Shown here piece by piece: positions 25,517 through 35,169 of a stretch of 64,000 bases of DNA. A program made the position numbers and the translations under genes. Position 1 is the stretch's first letter, and every line of letters starts with the position of its first letter. Under the pieces are notes generated by a model. The model had not been told where the DNA came from and did not search any database. It saw only the letters and a program-made list of their open reading frames with translations. This DNA comes from Verrucomicrobiota bacterium JB022 (GTDB taxonomy: Bacteria; Verrucomicrobiota; Verrucomicrobiia; Opitutales; Oceanipulchritudinaceae), in NCBI GenBank assembly GCA_030673845.1, contig JAUTCQ010000015.1, positions 248,001 through 312,000 on the forward strand. The letters run 5' to 3'.

Positions 25517-27280
25517 ATGGATGCACGTGGGATCGCCGAAGTGCTGGAGGAGATCGGCCAGCTGCTGGAGTTGAAGGGGGAGAACCCGTTCAAGGTCCGC
25601 GCTTACCAAAACGGGGCGCGGGCGCTCGAAAGCCTGGAGCAAGACCTCTGTAAGCTGATCGACGAGGGCAAGCTGGGGGAGGTCAAGGGTATCGGCAAGG
25701 CGTTGGTCGACAAGATCACCGCGCTCTACCGCACGGGGCAGCTTGATCTCTACGACCGCTTGCGCGCGGAGACGCCCAACGGCCTGCTTCTGATGCTGGA
25801 GATCCCCGGATTTGGGCCCAAGAAGGCACGCAAGGTCCACGAGGTGCTCGGCATCGCCAGCATCGAAGAGCTGACCGTGGCCTGCGAAGACGGGCGGCTG
25901 GCGGCCTTGCCCGGCATGGGCGACAAGACTGCGCAAAAGCTGCTCAAGGCCATCGAGATGCGCGAAAAATACAACCAGCGTCACCTCTGGGAGGCGGCAG
26001 CGGCGATTGCGCTGCCCTTGTTGGAGCAACTGCGCGCGCGGCCGGAGGTGGAGCGTGCGGAGGTGGCGGGCAGCTTCCGTCGGCGCATGGAAACGGTGGG
26101 CGACCTCGACTTCATCGCGGCGAGCGACACGCCGGGGCCGATCATGCAATGGCTGGCAGGGCACCCTGATGTGGCGGAGGTGACCGCGCAGGGCGAGACC
26201 AAGACCAGCGTGCGCTTCGCGACCGGCCTGCAGGCCGACTTGCGCGTGGTGCCCCCGCATCAGTTCCCCTTTGCGCTGCACCACTTTACCGGCTCCAAAG
26301 ACCACAACGTGGCCATGCGCCAGCGCGCGCTTGCTCGTGGGCTGACTTTGGGCGAATGGGGCTTGTTCCCGGTCGACGAGGTCGAGCAGGCGCAGCAACT
26401 GGCCCCGCGCGACCGCAAATCGGGCGTCAAAGCCACGACGGAGGCGGAGTTGTTTGCCGCGCTCGACCTGGCCTTCATCCCGCCGGAGCTGCGCGAGGGC
26501 AGGGGAGAGATCGAGGCGGCCGAGCGGGGTGACCTGCCCCGGCTGATCGAGCCGCAAGACCTCAAAGGCGCGTTTCACAACCACACCACCGCCTCCGATG
26601 GTCGCGCGACGCTGGAGGAAATGACGGCGGCGGCGGAAGAGCTGGGGTGGGATTTCCTCGGCATTGCCGATCACTCCAAAAGCAGCTGGCAGGCGCGCGG
26701 GCTGGAGGCCGACCGCCTGCTCGCACAGGTCGAGGCCATCCGCGAGCTGAACGCCTCCGGGCGCTTTCGCACCCGCGTGCTGGCCGGGTCGGAGGTCGAT
26801 ATCCTGACCGATGGCTCGCTCGACTTCCCGGATGAGGTGCTCAACCAGCTCGACTACATCGTCATGTCGGTCCACCAGTCGATGAATCAGGAGGAGTCGA
26901 TCTACACCGCGCGCGTGCTCAAGGCTATTCGCCACCCGCTGAAGGTTCGCAAGATCCTCGGCCACATGACGGGCCGCTTGTTGCTGCGCCGCGAACCCTC
27001 GCAGGTCGATCACCTGAAGATCATCGAAGCAGCGGCGGCCGAAGGCGTCGCGATCGAGCTGAACGCTAACCCCTGGCGGCTGGATATGGACTGGCGCTGG
27101 TGGCGGCTGGCTCAGGAAAAGGGCGTGCGCTGCACGATCAACCCCGATGCCCACAGCACCGATGGCCTCGCTCACGTGGTGGACGGTGTGCGTGTGGGCC
27201 GCAAGGGCTGGTTGCGCCCTGAAACGGTGGTCAACACCTGGGAGCTGCCCGAAATCCTTGCCTGGCTGGAGCGAAAATAG
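25517..27280 (+). CDS. polX: Family X DNA polymerase with PHP domain (PolX)
   Basis: A 587-residue bacterial family X polymerase with a PHP nuclease domain, used in DNA repair gap filling. Residues 1-80 are the 8-kDa helix-hairpin-helix domain, with a second HhH at about 90-140 (PGFGPKKARKVHEVLG, PGMGDKTAQKLL). The catalytic GSFRRRMETVGDLDF and DLRVV segments hold the acidic triad. The PHP domain at about 350-580 has FHNHTTASDG, ADHSKS, NANPWRLD and NPDAHS, with its metal ligands. ATG at 25517 lies 9 bases after an alternative GTG and starts at the conserved sequence. It looks complete and active. Confidence 0.95.
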   Translation: MDARGIAEVLEEIGQLLELKGENPFKVRAYQNGARALESLEQDLCKLIDEGKLGEVKGIGKALVDKITALYRTGQLDLYDRLRAETPNGLLLMLEIPGFGPKKARKVHEVLGIASIEELTVACEDGRLAALPGMGDKTAQKLLKAIEMREKYNQRHLWEAAAAIALPLLEQLRARPEVERAEVAGSFRRRMETVGDLDFIAASDTPGPIMQWLAGHPDVAEVTAQGETKTSVRFATGLQADLRVVPPHQFPFALHHFTGSKDHNVAMRQRALARGLTLGEWGLFPVDEVEQAQQLAPRDRKSGVKATTEAELFAALDLAFIPPELREGRGEIEAAERGDLPRLIEPQDLKGAFHNHTTASDGRATLEEMTAAAEELGWDFLGIADHSKSSWQARGLEADRLLAQVEAIRELNASGRFRTRVLAGSEVDILTDGSLDFPDEVLNQLDYIVMSVHQSMNQEESIYTARVLKAIRHPLKVRKILGHMTGRLLLRREPSQVDHLKIIEAAAAEGVAIELNANPWRLDMDWRWWRLAQEKGVRCTINPDAHSTDGLAHVVDGVRVGRKGWLRPETVVNTWELPEILAWLERK

Positions 27281-27440
27281 CGGCTGGCTGAGCGATTTCT
27301 CACTTGGGTTGGAAATTTGTCGTAAAAGTGCGTTAATAGCTGCTTCGGCTGCCGGGGGCGCGGGCAGTTTTGCCTTGCCAGCGCCTCGCTGTTGGCCGAC
27401 GTCTTTGCATACTCTCTCTTAAAAATTCTCGTTATACCAA

Positions 27441-28847
27441 ATGGCTGTTAAGAAAATTTGTTGCATCGGGGCCGGCTATGTCGGCGGCCCGACCATGGCT
27501 AAGATCGCGCAAAAGCGTCCTGACATCGAAGTGACCGTCGTGGACCTCAATGCCGCCCGCATTGCGGCTTGGCAGACGGACGACCTGCCGGTTTTCGAGC
27601 CGGGCCTGCTCGAAGTGGTGAAGGAAGCGCGGGGCCGCAATCTGTTTTTCTCCACCGAGGTGGATGAGAAGATTGCCGCGGCCGACATGATTTTCATCTC
27701 CGTCAACACTCCGACGAAGACCTACGGGATCGGCGCCGGACGTGCCGCCGATCTGCGCTACATTGAAGGTTGCGCCCGTCAGATTGCCCGCGTCTCCAAG
27801 TCCGACAAGATCATCGTCGAGAAGTCGACCATCCCGGTGCGCACGGCCGAATCGATCAAGAAGATCCTTTCCAACGCCGATACGGAAGCAAAGTTCCAGG
27901 TGCTTTCCAACCCCGAGTTTTTGGCCGAAGGCACCGCCATGGCCGATCTGGAAAACCCGGACCGCGTGCTGGTGGGCGGCGAGCGCACCGAAGGCGGCGA
28001 AGCGGCGATCCAGGAGCTGGTGAGCATCTACGCCTCATGGGTGCCTCGCGACCGGGTCCTCACGACCAACCTCTGGAGTTCCGAGCTTTCCAAGCTGACC
28101 GCCAACGCCTTCCTGGCCCAGCGCATCAGCTCGATCAATTCCATTTCCGCGCTTTGCGAAGCCACCGGCGCCGACGTCGACGAAGTGGCGTATGCCATCG
28201 GGCGCGACAGCCGGATCGGCCCGAAGTTCCTCAAGGCCTCCGTCGGCTTTGGCGGTTCGTGCTTCCAGAAAGACATCCTCAACCTTGTTTACCTCTGTGA
28301 GTTCTTTGGCCTGCCCGAGGTGGCCAGCTATTGGCAGCAAGTTGTGGCGATGAACGACTGGCAGCGCCGCCGGTTCAGCTCGCGCATTGTGCAGACGCTC
28401 TTCAACACGGTCTCCGGCAAGAAGATCGCGATCCTTGGCTTTGCCTTCAAGAAGGACACCAACGATACCCGCGAATCCTCCTCGATCAGCATTTGCCAGC
28501 AGCTGCTGGAAGAGCGGGCTTCGCTTGCCATCTATGACCCCAAGGTCGGCCCAGACCAAGTGTTCTACGACTTGGGCCAAGAGCCGACGGAGAAGGGTGG
28601 CCGCAGCAATTCCAGCATCGAGGTTTATGAAGATGTGTATGCTGCCTGCAAGGGGGCTCACGCCATTGCCATTATGACAGAGTGGGATGCCTTCAAGGCG
28701 GATCAGCTTGATTACGAGCGTATCTACCGCGATATGGAAAAGCCTGCCTTCCTGTTCGATGGTCGTAACATCGTCGACCCGAAGCTCCTGCGCGAGATCG
28801 GTTTCGAAGCCTACTCGATTGGCAAGCCCTTGCCAACGAGCCTCTGA
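27441..28847 (+). CDS. ugd: UDP-glucose 6-dehydrogenase
   Basis: Converts UDP-glucose to UDP-glucuronate with two NAD molecules, the entry to acidic sugars in the locus. It is of the longer eukaryote-like type: NAD site [13 protein letters not shown], the NTPTKTYG segment, [10 protein letters not shown], catalytic Cys274 in [10 protein letters not shown], and [14 protein letters not shown]. It is full-length at 468 residues. It is the first gene of the polysaccharide locus; the 160 bp before it must hold a promoter, although no sigma-70 boxes are clear. Its product is the substrate of the UXS and epimerase encoded at 34-36 kb. Confidence 0.96.
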   Translation: MAVKKICCIGAGYVGGPTMAKIAQKRPDIEVTVVDLNAARIAAWQTDDLPVFEPGLLEVVKEARGRNLFFSTEVDEKIAAADMIFISVNTPTKTYGIGAGRAADLRYIEGCARQIARVSKSDKIIVEKSTIPVRTAESIKKILSNADTEAKFQVLSNPEFLAEGTAMADLENPDRVLVGGERTEGGEAAIQELVSIYASWVPRDRVLTTNLWSSELSKLTANAFLAQRISSINSISALCEATGADVDEVAYAIGRDSRIGPKFLKASVGFGGSCFQKDILNLVYLCEFFGLPEVASYWQQVVAMNDWQRRRFSSRIVQTLFNTVSGKKIAILGFAFKKDTNDTRESSSISICQQLLEERASLAIYDPKVGPDQVFYDLGQEPTEKGGRSNSSIEVYEDVYAACKGAHAIAIMTEWDAFKADQLDYERIYRDMEKPAFLFDGRNIVDPKLLREIGFEAYSIGKPLPTSL

Positions 28848-28868
28848 GGCGGGTAGGTTGGCCCTCGC

Positions 28869-30542
28869 ATGAAAAGCAGGGGAGATGCAGCACTGGCGGC
28901 GTTCCGTCGTCAGGAAAAAGTCGAGGTGCGGGGCTCCAGTTGGTCCCGCGAACCTTACACCCTTCGTGAGAAGGTGGTGACGGCGGCTGCGCTGTTTGCC
29001 TGCTTCTTCATGCTGTGGATGGCCAGCGGCCTGACGTGGAAGTGGCAGTCGATCGGCACACTCGTCGCTCTGTTCAGCTTCACCTCGCTTTTTTGGCCCC
29101 TGCCTGGGGAGAGCAGCCGCGATGTGGGTTCGCCACGCTACAATGCGCGTGCCCTGCTCAAGCTGCCCGTGTTCTGGCTCGGGGCGGTGTTGCTCGCATA
29201 CGTCATCATCTCCAACTACAATATCCACACGACGCTGAAGACGCTGCCGACGGGGCGCATCCGGCTCGTCCGGCACGAGACGATTGCCTGGCTGCCGTCG
29301 GCGATGGCCTTGCCCATCGAGAAAGACAACCCCTTCATCTACTTCCTGCTCTACGCCCAGCCGTGGCTGCTTGTCTGCACCCTTGGGGTGGGGCTGCGCA
29401 ACCGCCGGGCGTGGCGCATGTGCCTGCTTTGGCTCGGGGTTGGCCTGCTCGCTTGGCTCGGGGTCGCTTTTTACATGGACTTCATGGAGTTCGAGCGGAT
29501 CCTTGGAGTCTGGAAGAGCACACGTTTTCAGTATCCGTTATTTTTCGGTACCATTGTGGCAAAGGCGCACGTCGGCTACTTCCTCGGCATGGGCGTGGTG
29601 GTCTGCCTGTCGCTCTTCTTTCTGTATTGGCGGCAGGCGCGCCAGCGCAAGCGTCTGGTTGGGCCGCATTGGATCTTCCTGTTGTGCTCCTTTCTCTTTA
29701 CGGCGGCCGAGCTGCGCATCTTCGACCGGGGGCCCTTGGGGTATTTGGTTGGGCTATGGGCATTTGCGATCCTGCTCTTCATCATTACGGCGATTCGTGA
29801 ACGCTATTGGATCAGCCTGATTGCGGTGACCTTTTTGATGTGTGGAGGGCTGTTCGGCTCGTACGCCTACGTCAAGCAGACGGCTTATGGCGCGCAGTAC
29901 GAAGTATTCAATCGTGAAATAAGGCAGACGCGAGAAGCGTTGGCCGACTGGCGGATGATCGATCGGGTGCGCTCCTCCCAGCTTGCGCTCGAGATGTGGG
30001 AAGAGCGTCAACTCTTTGGCTGGGGAGCCGGCTCCTTTCGCTACTACTACCTCACTCGGACCAAGGATTACCCGGACTTGGTCGGCTTCCGCTACAAGGG
30101 TACTTTTGACCGCAAGACAGGCAAATGGAAGACGCTGGAGTTTGAGAGGGATCCCAAAACAGGTCGGAGAATAGGTAAAAAGTTCACCGTCGGCCTCAAC
30201 GCGGTCCACAACGATTGGGCGCAGGCACTGATGGAATTGGGAATCGTGGGCTTTGGCCTGCTCTTCTGTTCGATCGGCTACTGGTTTGCGAAGGCCTTGT
30301 GGCATATCCGCCATTGGGATGCGACGGCGTGGATGCTCTTTGTGGGGATGATCGGCTTGTGTCTGACCGCGCTGGTGGATTTTCACATGACGACCCCGTC
30401 GATTATGGGAATCGCGGCAGTGATGACCGTCGCCATGTCGCGCTGGAGCGAAGCGCGGGCCGAGAAAACGGGTGAGCGGCGCTTGCGCCGCGTGCGCACG
30501 AGCCCGGTTGCAGCCTCGGTAACTCCTGACACGCAGGCCTAG
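28869..30542 (+). CDS. O-antigen ligase/polymerase-like membrane protein
   Basis: A 557-residue integral membrane protein with an N-terminal cytoplasmic segment of about 40 residues and about 11 hydrophobic helices, matching the WaaL/Wzy family pattern. A long periplasmic loop at about residues 335-450 includes WGAGSFRYYY and AVHNDWAQALMELGIVG; the conserved loop histidine segment VHNDWAQ is typical for O-antigen ligases. It is preceded by ugd by 21 bp, so probably co-transcribed. It should polymerise or ligate the glycan made by this locus. A second such protein is encoded at 55687-57213. Confidence 0.85.
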   Translation: MKSRGDAALAAFRRQEKVEVRGSSWSREPYTLREKVVTAAALFACFFMLWMASGLTWKWQSIGTLVALFSFTSLFWPLPGESSRDVGSPRYNARALLKLPVFWLGAVLLAYVIISNYNIHTTLKTLPTGRIRLVRHETIAWLPSAMALPIEKDNPFIYFLLYAQPWLLVCTLGVGLRNRRAWRMCLLWLGVGLLAWLGVAFYMDFMEFERILGVWKSTRFQYPLFFGTIVAKAHVGYFLGMGVVVCLSLFFLYWRQARQRKRLVGPHWIFLLCSFLFTAAELRIFDRGPLGYLVGLWAFAILLFIITAIRERYWISLIAVTFLMCGGLFGSYAYVKQTAYGAQYEVFNREIRQTREALADWRMIDRVRSSQLALEMWEERQLFGWGAGSFRYYYLTRTKDYPDLVGFRYKGTFDRKTGKWKTLEFERDPKTGRRIGKKFTVGLNAVHNDWAQALMELGIVGFGLLFCSIGYWFAKALWHIRHWDATAWMLFVGMIGLCLTALVDFHMTTPSIMGIAAVMTVAMSRWSEARAEKTGERRLRRVRTSPVAASVTPDTQA

Positions 30543-30565
30543 GCATTGGGTTGTCAATAAAAGGT

Positions 30566-30595
30566 CAATTTGTTCAAAAAGGATTGAACAAATTG
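30566..30595. promoter_or_regulatory. Perfect 12-bp-arm inverted repeat, probable operator
   Basis: CAATTTGTTCAA (30566-30577), spacer AAAGGA, TTGAACAAATTG (30584-30595) form a perfect inverted repeat of 30 bp in an otherwise GC-rich stretch. It stands 28 bp upstream of the GbsR-like regulator's ATG. Without a T run it is better explained as an autoregulatory operator than as a terminator of the upstream gene. Confidence 0.7.
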
Positions 30596-30623
30596 AGGTG
30601 GGCGATTGGATGGCTTCCCATTC

Positions 30624-31121
30624 ATGTCGAGCACGCCTGCAGAATCTGAGATGTCGCTGAGTGCCGCCCAGCAGGAGATGGTGGAGTTGTTCATGCATCT
30701 GGGGCACAACCTGGGCCTGCCCAAATCGGTAGGGGCCATCTACGGGCTGCTTTTTGCCTCCAAAGATCCGCTTTCGCTCGATGCGATTGTCTCGATTTTG
30801 CAGATCAGCAAAGGATCTGCCAGCCAGGGACTGCGCTTTTTGCAAAACCTCAACGCGGTGCAGGTCGTCTACCTCGCCGGGCAGCGTCGCGACCATTTTG
30901 TGGCGGAGCGCCGTCTGCGCCGCCTCGCCAACGGCTTCCTGCGCGAGCGGGTGGAGCCGCACCTCGAATTTGGCGCCGAGCGCATCGATCGGATCGCGGA
31001 GGCGATCAAGGCTGAAGACGAACTCGATCAGGAGCACCTGGAGCGCAGTCTTGAGCGCCTGCGCAGCTGGTACCGCAAGACGCGGCAGATCCTGCCGCTG
31101 GTGCGCAATGTAATTGGTTGA
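30624..31121 (+). CDS. GbsR/MarR-like transcriptional regulator
   Basis: A 165-residue protein of the GbsR type: MVELFMHLGHNLGLPKSVGAIYGLLFAS, DAIVSILQISKGSASQGLRFLQNLNAV is the winged helix-turn-helix, and the C-terminus is helical. Such regulators are commonly found beside extracellular polysaccharide genes in Verrucomicrobiota. ATG at 30624 was chosen over an upstream TTG. A perfect palindrome is 28 bp upstream, and the sulfate-activation genes begin 135 bp downstream; control of the polysaccharide locus is the likely role, inferred from context. Confidence 0.83.
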   Translation: MSSTPAESEMSLSAAQQEMVELFMHLGHNLGLPKSVGAIYGLLFASKDPLSLDAIVSILQISKGSASQGLRFLQNLNAVQVVYLAGQRRDHFVAERRLRRLANGFLRERVEPHLEFGAERIDRIAEAIKAEDELDQEHLERSLERLRSWYRKTRQILPLVRNVIG

Positions 31122-31256
31122 TCGCCCGATGCGGGCATCCCCGTGGCCGCCTATGGCAGCCGCTATCCACAGTCCATTTCGAGCCCCGATTGGTTTTTTC
31201 CATAATTTTGGGAATGCGACCAAGGGCGGCAGCGTGTAAGAGTGAGACCTTTTCCG

Positions 31257-31859
31257 ATGGCTGAGCACATCTATCCCGAATTCGAGCGCATGTTGCGCCG
31301 TGAAGATAAAGAGCGCCTGCTGGGGCAGCGCGGCGTCGTGGTATGGCTCTACGGCCTCAGCGGCTCCGGCAAGAGCACGGTGGCGAATGCCTTCGAGCGT
31401 GCGCTGCACAGCCGTGGCAAGCTCACCCAGATCCTCGATGGTGACAATATCCGCAGCGGGCTGAACCAGAACCTCGGCTTTTCCGACGAAGACCGGCAGG
31501 AGAACATCCGCCGTATCGCCGAGGTCTCGAAGCTCTACCTCAATACCGGCATCGTCACGCTCTGCTCGTTCATCACCCCCCGTCGCGAGCTGCGCCAGCT
31601 GGCCAAGGAAACGGTGGGGCAGGGCGACTTCGTGGAAGTCTACGTGCGCGCCAGCTTCGAGACCTGCGCCGAGCGCGACCCGAAGGGCCTCTACGCCAAA
31701 GTCTTGCGGGGAGAAGTCGCCCACTTTACCGGTAAGGATTCGCTCTTTGAGGAACCTGCCGAGGGCGATGCCGACCTCGTGCTCGATACCGAAGCCCACT
31801 CACTTGAAGCCTGTGTCACGCAACTTGATACCTTTTTGCAGGCGCGCGGCCTAATCTAA
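31257..31859 (+). CDS. cysC: Adenylylsulfate kinase
   Basis: Phosphorylates adenosine 5'-phosphosulfate to 3'-phosphoadenosine 5'-phosphosulfate (PAPS), the donor for sulfotransferases. The P-loop GLSGSGKST is at 33-41; DGDNIR, NQNLGFSDEDR, FITPRRELR and AKVLRGEVAHFTGKDS are the family blocks. It is a full-length standalone kinase of 200 residues. ATG at 31257 is preferred to an upstream GTG. Together with cysD and cysN it yields PAPS; the placement inside a polysaccharide locus hints at sulfated glycan. Confidence 0.96.
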   Translation: MAEHIYPEFERMLRREDKERLLGQRGVVVWLYGLSGSGKSTVANAFERALHSRGKLTQILDGDNIRSGLNQNLGFSDEDRQENIRRIAEVSKLYLNTGIVTLCSFITPRRELRQLAKETVGQGDFVEVYVRASFETCAERDPKGLYAKVLRGEVAHFTGKDSLFEEPAEGDADLVLDTEAHSLEACVTQLDTFLQARGLI

Positions 31860-31872
31860 GGTTGACAACCTT
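31858..31872. promoter_or_regulatory. Small palindrome with a -35-like box before cysD
   Basis: AAGGTTG-A-CAACCTT overlaps the cysC stop and contains TTGACA, a consensus -35 box, but no good -10 box follows at 16-18 bp. It may be an internal promoter or a small operator. Weakly supported. Confidence 0.3.
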
Positions 31873-31899
31873 ATAAACCCTACTTTAACCCTCTGTCTT

Positions 31900-32811
31900 A
31901 TGTCGCTCCCTAATTACCGTGTTAACCACCTGGACCATCTGGAGTCCGAGGCTATCTTCGTATTGCGCGAGGTCGCGGCGCAGTTCCAGAAGCCGACGCT
32001 GCTCTTCAGCGGTGGCAAAGACTCGATCTGCGTGGCGCATCTCGCCCGCAAGGCTTTCTGGCCGGCCAAGATCCCGTTCACGTTTATGCACGTGGACACC
32101 GGGCACAACTTCCCGGAGACAATCGAGTATCGCGACTTTTTCTGCAAGGAGCTGGGCGCCACCCTGCTGGTGGCCAGCGTGGAGGAATCCATCGCCAAGG
32201 GCCGCGTGCAGGAAGAAAAGGGCCCCAATGCCAGCCGGAATGCGCTGCAGACGGTGACCCTCCTCGATGCGATCGAAGAAAACCGCTTCGACTGCGCCAT
32301 CGGCGGCGCCCGCCGCGACGAGGAAAAGGCGCGCGCCAAGGAGCGCTTCTTCAGCCACCGCGACGATTTTGGCCAGTGGGATCCGAAGAACCAGCGCCCC
32401 GAGCTCTGGAACCTCTTCAACGGTAAGTATAACCCCGGCGAGCACTTCCGCGTCTTCCCCCTCTCTAACTGGACGGAGATGGACGTGTGGCAATACATCA
32501 AGCGCGAGAAAATCCCGCTGCCCCACCTCTACTTCTCCCACGAGCGCGAAGTCGTGATCCGCAACGGCGTGATCCTCGCCGTCTCCGAGTTTGTGCAGCC
32601 GCGCGAAGACGAGAAGGTCGAAAAGCGCGTCGTGCGCTTCCGCACCATGGGTGATGCCACCATCACCGGTGCCGTGTTGAGCGAGGCCCACGACCTCGAC
32701 GAAGTCATCGCCGAAGTGGCCGCCGCCCGTGTGACCGAGCGGGGCAACCGCGCCGACGACAAGCGCTCCGAAACCTCGATGGAAGACCGCAAGCGTCAAG
32801 GCTACTTCTAA
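31900..32811 (+). CDS. cysD: Sulfate adenylyltransferase subunit 2
   Basis: The catalytic subunit that makes adenosine 5'-phosphosulfate from ATP and sulfate, with CysN. It has the PP-loop SGGKDS at 37-42, GGARRDEEKARAKERFFS, and the conserved FPLSNWTEMDVWQYI segment. It is 303 residues long, normal for CysD. It lies 40 bp after cysC and 43 bp before cysN, so it is part of one operon. Confidence 0.97.
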   Translation: MSLPNYRVNHLDHLESEAIFVLREVAAQFQKPTLLFSGGKDSICVAHLARKAFWPAKIPFTFMHVDTGHNFPETIEYRDFFCKELGATLLVASVEESIAKGRVQEEKGPNASRNALQTVTLLDAIEENRFDCAIGGARRDEEKARAKERFFSHRDDFGQWDPKNQRPELWNLFNGKYNPGEHFRVFPLSNWTEMDVWQYIKREKIPLPHLYFSHEREVVIRNGVILAVSEFVQPREDEKVEKRVVRFRTMGDATITGAVLSEAHDLDEVIAEVAAARVTERGNRADDKRSETSMEDRKRQGYF

Positions 32812-32854
32812 GCCGTCCCTCGTCCGCTACCGCACACCCAAACATTTTCCGCAC

Positions 32855-34120
32855 ATGAGCGATAATTATTTCGATATGGAGCTGCTCCGCTTTACCACGG
32901 CGGGCAGTGTGGACGACGGCAAAAGCACGCTGATCGGCCGACTGATGTTCGACACCAAGACGATCTTCGAAGACCAGCTCGAAGCCGTCGAACGCACCTC
33001 CAAGCAACGCGGCACCGAGTATACGGATCTCGCCCTCTTGACCGACGGCCTCCGCGCCGAACGCGAGCAGGGCATCACGATCGACGTCGCCTACCGCTAT
33101 TTCGCGACCCCGCGCCGCAAGTTCATCATCGCGGACACCCCGGGGCACATCCAGTACACCCGTAACATGGTGACGGGGGCCTCGACCGCCAACCTCGCGA
33201 TCATCCTCATCGATGCGCGCAAGGGCGTCGTCGAGCAGACCTGCCGCCACGCCTTCATCGCCAGCCTGCTGCGCATCCAGCACGTCGTGCTCTGCGTCAA
33301 CAAGATGGACTTGGTGGACTGGAAGCAGGAAGCCTTCGACAAGATCGTCAAGGATTTCAAGGACTTTGCCTCGCGCCTCGACATCCCCGAAATCTCCTTC
33401 ATCCCGATCAGCGCGCTGATGGGTGACAACGTGGTGGAGAAAAGCGCCAAGATGCCCTGGTATCAAGGCTCCACGCTGCTCTACCACCTGGAGACGGTCT
33501 ACGTCGGCACCGATGCCAACCACGTCGACCCGCGTTTCCCTGTGCAGTATGTCATCCGCCCGTTTTCCAACGAGTGGCACGACTTCCGCGGCTACGCCGG
33601 CCGCGTCGCCGGTGGTGTCTTCCGCAAGGGCGACGATGTGGTGGTGCTCCCCAGTGGTTTCAAGTCCAAGATCAAGGGCATCCACACCTACGACGGCGAG
33701 CTGGAAGAGACGTTTAACCCGCACTCCGTCGCGATCACCCTCGAAGACGAGATCGACATCTCCCGCGGCGACATGCTGGTAAAGGAGAACAACCAGCCCA
33801 CCGTATCGCAAGACATCGACGTGATGCTCTGCTGGTTCTCCGAAAAGCAAAAGCTGAGCCCGCGCGGCAAGTATCTCCTCCGCCACACCGGCAAGGAAGT
33901 GAAGGCCGTCGTGCAGGAGATCAAGTACAAGGTGGATGTGAACACCCTGCACAAGATCGAACAAGACACCGACCTCTCGCTCAACGAGATCGGCCGCGTC
34001 TCCCTGCGCACCTCCGCCCCGCTCTTCTTCGACAGCTACCGTCGTAACCGCTTGACCGGCAGCATCATCCTCGTCGACCCGTTCACCAACGAAACGGTCG
34101 CCGCAGGCATGATCCGCTAG
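32855..34120 (+). CDS. cysN: Sulfate adenylyltransferase subunit 1 (GTPase)
   Basis: The GTPase that drives CysD. G-domain motifs are intact: GSVDDGKS at 17-24, DTPGH at 94-98, NKMD at 149-152. It has 421 residues and is not fused to CysC, in line with the separate cysC gene upstream. It also follows the elongation-factor-like domain order. With CysC and CysD it supplies APS and PAPS, either for assimilation or for sulfation of glycan. No sulfite or PAPS reductase is in the window. Confidence 0.97.
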   Translation: MSDNYFDMELLRFTTAGSVDDGKSTLIGRLMFDTKTIFEDQLEAVERTSKQRGTEYTDLALLTDGLRAEREQGITIDVAYRYFATPRRKFIIADTPGHIQYTRNMVTGASTANLAIILIDARKGVVEQTCRHAFIASLLRIQHVVLCVNKMDLVDWKQEAFDKIVKDFKDFASRLDIPEISFIPISALMGDNVVEKSAKMPWYQGSTLLYHLETVYVGTDANHVDPRFPVQYVIRPFSNEWHDFRGYAGRVAGGVFRKGDDVVVLPSGFKSKIKGIHTYDGELEETFNPHSVAITLEDEIDISRGDMLVKENNQPTVSQDIDVMLCWFSEKQKLSPRGKYLLRHTGKEVKAVVQEIKYKVDVNTLHKIEQDTDLSLNEIGRVSLRTSAPLFFDSYRRNRLTGSIILVDPFTNETVAAGMIR

Positions 34121-34173
34121 CCTTGTTTTTACCGCCTTGCCTTGGGCTGAACGCCGGGGCAAGGTGACTCTTT

Positions 34174-35148
34174 ATGAGTCGATACCTCGTTACGGGCTGT
34201 GCAGGCTTCATCGGTTGGAAAACCGCCGAGCTGCTGCTGGCCGATGGTCATGAAGTTGTGGGCGTCGATGACTTCAACGCCTACTACGACCAGCGCCTCA
34301 AGACCTGGCGGCTGCAGCAGTTGCAGCGCTTTCCCGGGTTTACTTGCCACGAGGGCGACATTTGCGACGAGGGCCTGATCGCCAAAGCCTTTGCGCAAGG
34401 GCCGTTCGAGGCCGTCTTCCACCTCGCGGCGCGGGCGGGCGTGCGCTACAGCATGGAAGCGCCCAAGCTCTACTTCGAAGTCAACACGCTCGGCCTGCTG
34501 ACGGTGCTCGATGCGATGCGCCAGAGCTCGGGCCCGCGCAAGATCGTGATTGCCTCGACTTCTTCGCTCTATGCCGGGCTGCCCATGCCCTTCACCGAAG
34601 ACCTGCCCGTCAACACCCCCATCTCGCCCTACGCGGCGTCGAAGAAAGCCGCCGAAGCCCTCGCTTACAGCTACCACCACCTTTACGGCTTCGACATCAG
34701 CGTCACCCGCTTCTTCACGGTTTATGGCCCGGCTGGTCGGCCCGACATGAGCCCTCTGCGCTTCTGCCACTGGATTTACCACGGCACCCCGCTCACCATT
34801 TACGGTGACGGGCTGCAGACGCGCGATTTCACCTATGTGGACGATATCGCGCGAGGTACTGTCGCGGCCTCTCGCCCCTTGGGCTACGAAGTGATCAACC
34901 TCGGCGGCGGTAACGAACCCGTCTCGCTGATGGACATGATCCGCGTCTTCGAAGACGTGCTCGGCCGCAAGGCCACGCTCAAGCATGAGCCTGTGAACGC
35001 CTCCGACATGCGTCACACCCATGCGGATATTTCGAAAGCCCGCCGCCTGCTCGATTGGGAACCGGTCGTGGCGCCGGAAGAAGGCTTCCGCCTTACCGCC
35101 CAATGGTATCTGGACAACCTGACCTGGCTTTCCGATCTCAAACTCTAG
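34174..35148 (+). CDS. NAD-dependent epimerase, UDP-glucuronate 4-epimerase-like
   Basis: An extended short-chain dehydrogenase with Rossmann motif GCAGFIG (8-14), ARAGVRYSMEAP, STSSLY and the active YAASK motif. FTVYGPAGRPDM and the C-terminal pattern fit UDP-glucuronate or UDP-galacturonate epimerases. It would convert UDP-GlcA made by Ugd to UDP-GalA. The start follows AAGG at 10 bases; that sequence lies in one arm of a 7-bp hairpin (34135-34141 with 34158-34164) that could hide the ribosome site. Confidence 0.9.
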   Translation: MSRYLVTGCAGFIGWKTAELLLADGHEVVGVDDFNAYYDQRLKTWRLQQLQRFPGFTCHEGDICDEGLIAKAFAQGPFEAVFHLAARAGVRYSMEAPKLYFEVNTLGLLTVLDAMRQSSGPRKIVIASTSSLYAGLPMPFTEDLPVNTPISPYAASKKAAEALAYSYHHLYGFDISVTRFFTVYGPAGRPDMSPLRFCHWIYHGTPLTIYGDGLQTRDFTYVDDIARGTVAASRPLGYEVINLGGGNEPVSLMDMIRVFEDVLGRKATLKHEPVNASDMRHTHADISKARRLLDWEPVVAPEEGFRLTAQWYLDNLTWLSDLKL

Positions 35149-35169
35149 CTTATCTCATCTAATCATTCC

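Noticed and set aside
25385-27175. 596-residue minus-strand frame opposite polX
   Set aside because: Antisense to a full PolX gene and has no recognisable motif.
34135-34164. Hairpin CCTTGCC/GGCAAGG as terminator after cysN
   Set aside because: No T run follows and the right arm contains the next gene's ribosome site; at best it modulates translation.
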